In this document: piece after piece, positions 5,633 through 10,475 of the stretch
How the letters are laid out: each line of letters starts with the position of its first letter
Position numbering within the stretch: position 1 is the first letter of the stretch
The notes under the pieces: model-generated
Told to the model about the DNA's origin: nothing
What the model saw: only the letters and a program-made list of their open reading frames with translations
Database searches by the model: none
DNA from: JALOOE01 sp964423545
GTDB lineage: Bacteria; Chloroflexota; Anaerolineae; CG2-30-64-16
Direction of reading: 5' to 3'
NCBI GenBank assembly: GCA_964423545.1
Contig: CAYRFV010000200.1
Span: 1-10,475 of the forward strand
Length of the DNA stretch: 10,475 bases
Position numbers and translations under genes: made by a program

Positions 5633-7804
5633 ATGGACGAGCATACTGCGGTGGGTTTGCGTCGGGTGTTGATGCTAACGCAGGGCGCGCCGGCCAGGGC
5701 GGTCGCGGAACAGACGCTGGCTCTGGGCCAGGCCTGGTTTGGGCTCGAGCCGCCTGTAGCGCGGGTAGACCTGGCCGAAGGCGCAGCGTGGGGCGTCGTT
5801 GATGCGGGCGCCCTGGCGATGCTGACCGAGGCCTGTGATCGGCTGGCCGACGGTGAGATGATCAGCCGCCTGGAACAGGCCGGCTGGCGGCTGGCGCGCC
5901 CCGATGAGATCGAGGCCTGGCTGCTCATCACGACCGACCACGCGCCAGACACGGCGCCGTTACAGACTGCGCCAGCCGGTGAGCATGCTGGAATGAACGA
6001 CACCGGCAGCGCCCTGATCGCCGCGCTCACCCAGCTGGCGTGGCGGCGTCTGCGGGTGCACGTGACTGCCCGTGCGCTGCTGTTGGCTGAGCCCGCCGCT
6101 CAGGAGCACGCAGCTGCGTGGGCGGCGCAACTCGCGGCCGCGGGGGTGGAGAGGATCGGTCTGGCGGGCCCGGTGAGTATCGAGCGCGTGCGCTGGGATC
6201 CGCCCCGCTGGCAAGCGCGCGCCGCCTGTGGCCTGGCAACGTTGCTGTGGAGCGCGGCCGAGCTGGGCGCAGACGGCGCCGGCGGCGTGGAGACGCCAGG
6301 TTGGCCGGCGCCAGTTGGGCTGACGGAGGCGACGCCGGCGTTTGAGATCTGGGCTATCGGCGCTGCGGCCTGGCCGACACCCTGGCCTGAGTTGCGGCGG
6401 CTGCTCGCCCCGCGCTGCGCACGACGCGTCGTGACGCGCCTGCTGGGCGCCCCGGCTGGGGCGCCGACGGCGAGCCCAGCCGGCGACACCGATCTGCCGC
6501 CCTGGGAACTGCCACCCCTGGCAGTGGCGCCAGAGCGCCACCGGTTGGCGGTGGATACAGCGACGCCTGCCGATCCGCCGGGCCTGGTGTGGGGCGGACG
6601 GCGGCCGAACTGGGGCGCTCTGGCGACGCTGCCTGAGGGGCTGCGCACGCAGGCGGAACAGCGCGTTGCTGCAGCCCAGCAAGAACAGTATGAGCCACGC
6701 GGCGCGTGGTTGGCAGGGCAGGTGGACGCCTGGTCTGCCGCGCTGGATCGCCTGCGGAGCGCGCGGCTGACACCCGATGATGGTTGGCCGGAGCCGGTCC
6801 GCTACGAGACAGAACTGCGGACGCTCACCGCGCAACTGCGCACGGCGTGCGCCCGCATCGAGGATTGGCTGGAGGCCGCCAGCGTGCGCTTCGCGCAGGC
6901 TGAGGCCGAGGTGACGCGTGCGGCCGCCGATGTGACGGCGCTCTGCCGGCGCTTCCCCACGCCGAGTCCAGATGGACTGCTGACCACGCTTATGCGGCCG
7001 TGGCGTTGGCCGGCGTTAGCCTGGGCGTACCTGGTCCTATTGCCGCACAAGGGTCAGCGCTGCCTGGATGCCTATTATCGTTTGGGGGAGGCGCGCCGGG
7101 CAGAGGCGAACCTGCATGCGCTGCGCCAGGCCTATCTCGCCATGGCCCAGGTGACGCAGGAGCACCAGCGTGCGACCGCTGCGTTGATGGAGGCCTTGCG
7201 CGCCCTGGCCGAGGCATTGACGCACGACGAGTCTGAAGCAGTTGCGCTTCCCGCGCCCTGGGATGACGACCGTCTCGATACGCTGGCTCAGCGCCTGCTG
7301 CGGGGTCGGGGGCCGGGCGTGAATTGGCTTATGGGTGGGGCGGACGCGCCGGACAGCGGCCGCGCCGGGCTGTTGGCCTGGGTGACCGCGCAGTTGGCGC
7401 CGTTGCGGACGCGAAGCGCGGCGGACTGGCTGGCTGGCGGCCTCGATGACCCGGACTTGGCGCGCTGGTTGAGCAGTTGCGTCGCTGAAGCCGCGCCGCT
7501 TTGGCCGGCCGGCCAGGCTGATACCATCACTTGGCTCTTGTGCCCGGCGCGCCGGTTAGAGACCCCGGCTGCGCAGCCACAGGCCGAGAAGCGTCTGCAG
7601 GACGGCCTGCGAGCGTGGGCGACACGCCAGGCTGCCGAGGGTGATATCTTGCGCGCCGGTGTGAGCCAACCGGATGCGCTGCTGTTCTTGCGCACGATCA
7701 GAGTGCGGCTGACGGATGGCGCGGCGGCGGAGCCGGCGCCATCCGTGTGCGCAGCCGGCGAGACGGCTGGCCGCGCGCGCCGATTTCAGCCGCTCACGTG
7801 CTGA
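5633..7804 (+). CDS. coiled-coil protein, probable degenerate tubulin-like paralogue
   Basis: No named family is obvious in this 723-residue protein, but by eye it follows the preceding tubulin-like protein from end to end. RVLMLTQGAP (11-20) aligns with LLVIAVGGSG; NDTGSALIAALTQL (122-135) aligns with the region of the tubulin signature loop; RWQARAACGLATLLWS (192-207) matches the helix after the T7 loop; central coiled coils (about 390-440 and 483-530) flank LLPHKGQR (469-476), like SLPLWRKGR in the neighbour; and VSQPDALLFLRTI (677-689) matches THDPERIVALRTI. The Gly-rich loops and T7 Asn/Asp needed for GTP are missing, so it is probably a non-hydrolysing partner. The start is set by AAGGAGGAGG at 5618-5627. 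The gene lies 104 bases after its putative active paralogue. Homology is my inference from short segments; an alternative is an unrelated coiled-coil scaffold with convergent Ala/Leu-rich composition. Confidence 0.6.
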   Translation: MDEHTAVGLRRVLMLTQGAPARAVAEQTLALGQAWFGLEPPVARVDLAEGAAWGVVDAGALAMLTEACDRLADGEMISRLEQAGWRLARPDEIEAWLLITTDHAPDTAPLQTAPAGEHAGMNDTGSALIAALTQLAWRRLRVHVTARALLLAEPAAQEHAAAWAAQLAAAGVERIGLAGPVSIERVRWDPPRWQARAACGLATLLWSAAELGADGAGGVETPGWPAPVGLTEATPAFEIWAIGAAAWPTPWPELRRLLAPRCARRVVTRLLGAPAGAPTASPAGDTDLPPWELPPLAVAPERHRLAVDTATPADPPGLVWGGRRPNWGALATLPEGLRTQAEQRVAAAQQEQYEPRGAWLAGQVDAWSAALDRLRSARLTPDDGWPEPVRYETELRTLTAQLRTACARIEDWLEAASVRFAQAEAEVTRAAADVTALCRRFPTPSPDGLLTTLMRPWRWPALAWAYLVLLPHKGQRCLDAYYRLGEARRAEANLHALRQAYLAMAQVTQEHQRATAALMEALRALAEALTHDESEAVALPAPWDDDRLDTLAQRLLRGRGPGVNWLMGGADAPDSGRAGLLAWVTAQLAPLRTRSAADWLAGGLDDPDLARWLSSCVAEAAPLWPAGQADTITWLLCPARRLETPAAQPQAEKRLQDGLRAWATRQAAEGDILRAGVSQPDALLFLRTIRVRLTDGAAAEPAPSVCAAGETAGRARRFQPLTC

Positions 7805-7890
7805 CGAGTGACTGAAGTCGCCACCACAGAAGACTGCGTCGGACTGGTAACGAACTGCTGCGGTGAGCGGGTTGCGAATAGGGAGGAAAC

Positions 7891-9144
7891 ATGAACAGGC
7901 GCAATGGCTGGGATAACATATGGCAGGCCATCCGGGGTGCGCTGGGTCAGCCAGCAGCGGCTGGCGCAGGCAGCGACCCGGCTACGGCGGGCGTAGGCGC
8001 TGGGCTGGCCGGCTCGGTCTGGCGCGGGTTGAGCGGGCGGAGCCTGGAGATCGCGGAGGTGCAAGAGGAGGTGGCCGCGGAAACGCGCGGGCAGGTGCTG
8101 GTGATCGGTCAGTGCGACGAAGCGAATCGCCGCTTGCTGGCGCGCTTGCGGGGGCAGCCGCCGATCCCGCCGGGCGGGCCGGTGTATCGGGAAGGCTTCT
8201 TCACGCTGGCGGCGCTGCCCGCCGAACCGACCTTGAGCGACCATGAGACCTGGAATGGCGCTGGCGACGCCCCCGGGTTATCGCTTGCTGAGGCGCTGGG
8301 TCTGATCGGCGAAGCGGATGTGCTGGTCTACGCGTTCGTGCGCGAGTCGGGGTGGCAGGCGGCGGATGCCCGATGGTATGCACGACTGCGCGCGACGGGC
8401 ACACCATTGGTGCTCGTCGCAGCCGACCTGACGGGAGAGAGCCCCTCGACAGTGGGGGGTGGCGAGCGGATTGCGTTGCCAGCCGGCGAGCGGCCCGTCA
8501 CGATGCGCCTGGCCGGCGCTGAGTCCGCGGCGTGCGCACCGCCTGCCGATGTGATCGCCCTGGTTGAGCGCATCCTGGCCCAACGCCAACGGCTGGCGAT
8601 CCCCCTGGCGCAGGAGGCGCCGGGCTGCCGGCCGCTGATTGCCGGCCGCGCCATCCGCAGCGGGGTGTTGATGGCGGCGCTCTTGGGCGCGGAGCCGATC
8701 CCGCTGCTCGATCTGCCCCTGCAAGTGGCAGTGAACTGGCGGATGGCCCTGCAACTGGCTGGCATCTACGGCTACCTGGGCCTGGACTATCGGAGCCGGG
8801 AGATGCTCGGCACGGTGGCTTGGAATCTTGGCTTGCGCTATGTGATCCAGCAGGCGCTCAAATGCATCCCGCTGGTGGGTTGGGTGGCCAGCGCCGCGCT
8901 GAGTGGGTTGGGCGCCTGGCTCTTTGGGCAGGCGCTGCTGCGCCGTTTCCAGGATGCAGACCGTTGGCAGCAGGCGCGCACCGCGGTCATCGCCCAGGTG
9001 GGCGCGCAGCGCGCGCGGCTGCGCGGGTGGCGCACGCGGTGGCACGGCCGGCTGCCGCAGCTGCCGGCGCTCCGCCGCGGCCAGCGGACAGGTCGGCCGG
9101 CGGAGACCGCTGGTGGCGCCGACCAGCTGGGCGAAGCGGCGTAG
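7891..9144 (+). CDS. GTPase-fold/DUF697-like membrane-associated protein with eroded G motifs
   Basis: A 417-residue protein. After a flexible ~65-residue N-terminus, residues ~66-235 have the strand/helix rhythm of a small GTPase domain: GQVLVIGQCDEANRRLLARL (67-86) occupies the P-loop position, ADVLVYAFV (142-150) the core strand after switch II, and TPLVLVAADL (171-180) the position of NKxD. The P-loop Lys-Ser/Thr and the NKxD residues are absent, so GTP hydrolysis is unlikely. Residues ~265-350 match the DUF697 domain: GAEPIPLLDLPLQVAVNWRM, then LAGIYGYLG, and a hydrophobic KCIPLVGWVASAALSGLGAW segment likely to insert in or lie on the membrane. The tail is basic and probably disordered. 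GGGAGG (7881-7886) supports the start. A distinct GTPase is part of the proposed tubulin-like/VWA remodelling system, which fits this position. Confidence 0.7.
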   Translation: MNRRNGWDNIWQAIRGALGQPAAAGAGSDPATAGVGAGLAGSVWRGLSGRSLEIAEVQEEVAAETRGQVLVIGQCDEANRRLLARLRGQPPIPPGGPVYREGFFTLAALPAEPTLSDHETWNGAGDAPGLSLAEALGLIGEADVLVYAFVRESGWQAADARWYARLRATGTPLVLVAADLTGESPSTVGGGERIALPAGERPVTMRLAGAESAACAPPADVIALVERILAQRQRLAIPLAQEAPGCRPLIAGRAIRSGVLMAALLGAEPIPLLDLPLQVAVNWRMALQLAGIYGYLGLDYRSREMLGTVAWNLGLRYVIQQALKCIPLVGWVASAALSGLGAWLFGQALLRRFQDADRWQQARTAVIAQVGAQRARLRGWRTRWHGRLPQLPALRRGQRTGRPAETAGGADQLGEAA

Positions 9145-9162
9145 CGCGCCGGGGAGGCTGCC

Positions 9163-10071
9163 ATGAGCGAGTTACGCACTCTGGGCACAAGTTCGCCACT
9201 GCTCCCTGCGGGACCGGTGCGGGCAGGCGCGCCGGGGCGCTTTTTTACGGCTGAGGCGCTGCAGCGCGCCTGGCTGGCCGTGAAGCGGGCCGGCGGTGGC
9301 GCGGGGGTGGATGAGGTCACGCTGAAGACCTTCGCGGGGCGGCTGGCGGAAGAACTCGGCCACTTGCGGGAGGAGTTGGCCAACGGCACCTATCGTCCCC
9401 GGCCGGTGCGCCGCGTGCTGGTGCCGAAGCCGAATGGCGGCTTGCGGCCGCTGGCGCTGTGGGCCCTGCGCGACCGGGTCGCCCAACGTACGGTCTATGA
9501 CATCATTGCGCCCAGCTTCGAGACCATCTTTCTGCCGTGCAGTTTCGGCTATCGGCCGGGCTTGGGGCCGGAGGACGCGGTGCGCCAGGTGCTGGCCTAC
9601 CGGGATCGCGGGCTGCGCTGGGTAGTGGATGGTGACATCCAGGACTGTTTCGATAGCATCCCGGCCACGCGGCTGGCCGGACTCGTCGCCCGCCGCGTGG
9701 AGGATCCGCTGCTGCGGCGCTACATTGGCGGCTGGCTGGATGCGCGCATCCTCAACGGTGTAGATGGCGTGCCCGCAAAGGCCGGCGCTTGCCAGGGCAG
9801 CGTGCTGTCGCCGCTGCTGGCGAACATCTATTTGCACGAGGTGGATCGCCAATTGGTGGCGCACAAGCTGGCAGTGGTGCGCTACGCCGACGACCTGGCG
9901 ATCTGCTGTCAGCGCAAGGCCGATGCAGAGGTTGCGCTGGCAGCAACAGAGTACGCGCTGGGTGTATGGAATCTGCGCCTGAATGCGTACAAGACGCGCA
10001 TCGTGCATTTCGATCAGGGGTTCGCCTGGTTGGGGCATTTCCTGCTACGCGGGGAGTGTTTTCGGTTGTAG
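9163..10071 (+). CDS. compact group II-like reverse transcriptase without maturase domain
   Basis: This 302-residue protein carries the reverse transcriptase motifs in order: GGGAGVDEVTLKTF (44-57, RT0), YRPRPVRRVLVPKPNGGLRPL (78-97, RT1), SFGYRPG (127-133, RT2), VVDGDIQDCFDSIP (154-167, motif A with D158), GACQGSVLSPLLANIYL (208-224, RT4), VVRYADDLA (238-246, motif C with D243/D244), LRLNAYKT (271-278) and AWLGHFLL (288-295, RT7). The QGxxLSP and YADD forms point to the group II intron, G2L or CRISPR-associated branch. The catalytic aspartates are intact, so it should be active. The protein stops just after RT7, with no thumb/X domain, maturase or HNH endonuclease, so it is not a complete intron protein. 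GGGGAGG (9151-9157) lies 18 bases after the preceding stop region, implying co-translation with the DUF697 gene. The RNA template is unknown; the structured element downstream is one candidate. Confidence 0.85.
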   Translation: MSELRTLGTSSPLLPAGPVRAGAPGRFFTAEALQRAWLAVKRAGGGAGVDEVTLKTFAGRLAEELGHLREELANGTYRPRPVRRVLVPKPNGGLRPLALWALRDRVAQRTVYDIIAPSFETIFLPCSFGYRPGLGPEDAVRQVLAYRDRGLRWVVDGDIQDCFDSIPATRLAGLVARRVEDPLLRRYIGGWLDARILNGVDGVPAKAGACQGSVLSPLLANIYLHEVDRQLVAHKLAVVRYADDLAICCQRKADAEVALAATEYALGVWNLRLNAYKTRIVHFDQGFAWLGHFLLRGECFRL

Positions 10072-10116
10072 ATTGGTCGGTTGGTCGGTTCGCAGATTGG
10101 TGGATTGGTAGATTGG
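10069..10116 (+). repeat. six degenerate 8-base tandem repeats starting in the RT stop codon
   Basis: Read from the stop codon the units are TAGATTGG, TCGGTTGG, TCGGTTCG, CAGATTGG, TGGATTGG, TAGATTGG; the consensus is TAGATTGG. The first unit contains the RT stop codon itself. Because 8 is not a multiple of 3, the TAG of the unit would rotate through all frames in an intact array. Confidence 0.75.
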
Positions 10117-10145
10117 CAAGCTCGGTTTCCTGAGCTATCAATCTA
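10109..10145. repeat. hairpin formed by the last repeat unit and an inverted copy
   Basis: TAGATTG (10109-10115) pairs with CAATCTA (10139-10145), and inside it AGCTC (10119-10123) pairs with GAGCT (10132-10136). No T-tract follows, so termination is not expected. The same plan, 8-base units then an inverted copy, follows the tubulin-like gene. Confidence 0.55.
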
Positions 10146-10157
10146 TGGTGCGTCAGA

Positions 10158-10182
10158 TAGAGATTCGGGCTCTACAGTTTTT
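10158..10182 (+). terminator. weak terminator-like hairpin after the RT gene
   Basis: TAGAG (10158-10162) pairs with CTCTA (10170-10174) around a 7-base loop, and TTTTT follows at 10178-10182 after three unpaired bases. The stem is short and AT-containing, so termination would be inefficient. It is the only T-tract hairpin between the RT and the window end. Confidence 0.25.
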
Positions 10183-10225
10183 AGCGGGAACACGGGCAGC
10201 TCTGTAACGGTTATTGCCCTATCCC

Positions 10226-10468
10226 GGGCGAGCGAAGCTCGCCCTCCCCCGCTGTAGGAATTCCAAATGTGGCGTTCCACAGTTCAGACATAGGATCAAA
10301 TCCCACGTCTGAAGCTGAAAAGCCGCCTCAGCGGCTCGAATTCAGCGCCTGAGGGCGCTTCTCAGTGTCAGATGGCAGATTTTATCTGCCGAACGAGTCC
10401 ACATTTGGAATTGCTACCCCCGCTGCGCGGGGGAGGTTGGCGAACAGCAAGCGGTGCTCGCTGTTCGC
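10226..10468. repeat. multi-hairpin palindromic element: structured RNA or MITE/REP-like element
   Basis: Eight near-perfect stems occupy this non-coding stretch. GGGCGAGC-GAA-GCTCGCCC (10226-10244) comes first. A long inverted repeat then pairs CCTCCCCC (10243-10250) with GGGGGAGG (10429-10436) and 10255-10272 with 10399-10416 (18 positions, one mismatch, core GGAATTCCAAATGTGG in the left arm). Inside are TTCAGAC/GTCTGAA (10283-10313), AGCCGC-CTCA-GCGGCT (10321-10336), AGCGCC-TGAG-GGCGCT (10344-10359) and GGCAGAT-TTT-ATCTGCC (10374-10390). On the right are CCCCCGC-TGC-GCGGGGG (10417-10433) and GCGAACAGC/GCTGTTCGC (10440-10468). No start codon with ribosome site is evident. It could fold as a multibranched non-coding RNA (possibly an RT template or cofactor) or be a non-autonomous palindromic repeat. 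Confidence 0.6.
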
Positions 10469-10475
10469 ACGGGTG

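Noticed and set aside
9227..9246. Intrinsic terminator inside the RT 5' end
   Set aside because: Six Ts follow a GCGC-CGGG-GCGC sequence, but the stem is only four base pairs and the Ts encode Phe-Phe within a continuous RT frame.
9172..10038. 288-codon minus-strand open frame
   Set aside because: It is antisense to the RT, which has every catalytic motif; the His/Gln/Arg-rich product is typical of antisense shadows.
10069..10116. CRISPR array
   Set aside because: The repeats are 8 bases long, directly abutting, without spacers.
9163..10475. Diversity-generating retroelement
   Set aside because: The RT has QGSVLSP rather than the DGR-type motif, and I saw no template/variable repeat pair with adenine-specific differences or a target lectin-fold gene.
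9163..10475. Group II intron or retron
   Set aside because: The RT lacks maturase and endonuclease domains, no domain V-like hairpin was recognised, and retron NAxxH/VTG hallmarks are absent.

Overview
The window is GC-rich and densely coding. It most resembles a filamentous or environmental Chloroflexota genome (Anaerolineae, Caldilineae or Chloroflexia type). That placement is an inference from the Thr/Pro-rich extracellular linker, the tubulin-like/VWA gene pairing, the small stand-alone group II-like reverse transcriptase, and the short degenerate 8-base tandem repeats between genes. No rRNA, tRNA or marker gene fixes the taxonomy.

Layout. Positions 1-90 hold the first 30 codons of a divergent minus-strand gene that runs off the left edge. 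Positions 91-573 are non-coding and structured. They contain a GC-rich leader for the minus-strand gene and a textbook plus-strand Rho-independent terminator (439-475) that has no plus-strand gene in front of it. From 574 to 10071 six plus-strand genes are closely spaced and each has a good Shine-Dalgarno sequence: (1) a NYN/PIN-like RNase-fold protein; (2) a membrane-anchored VWA-domain protein with a cytosolic FHA-like tail; (3) a tubulin/FtsZ-like GTPase with a coiled-coil C-terminal half, overlapping gene 2 by 14 bases; (4) a 723-residue protein that I read as a degenerate paralogue of the tubulin-like protein; (5) a GTPase-fold/DUF697 membrane protein whose nucleotide-binding motifs are eroded; (6) a compact 302-residue reverse transcriptase with intact catalytic motifs and no maturase or endonuclease domain. 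Positions 10072-10475 are non-coding: an 8-base tandem repeat grown from the RT stop codon, then about 240 bases of nested perfect hairpins inside a long inverted repeat.

How the genes may work together. A tubulin-like protein encoded with a VWA protein and a distinct GTPase matches the multicomponent membrane-remodelling system that Makarova and Koonin proposed in 2010 from genome context. In this picture the VWA protein senses or binds something outside and contacts the cytoskeletal pair (active and pseudo-tubulin) through its cytosolic tail, while the DUF697 protein works at the membrane. What is unusual is the bracketing by two nucleic-acid enzymes, a NYN nuclease at the front and a reverse transcriptase at the back, followed by a strongly structured non-coding element. 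Whether the RT and nuclease belong to the same function (for example a conflict or defence system) or are passengers cannot be settled from one window.
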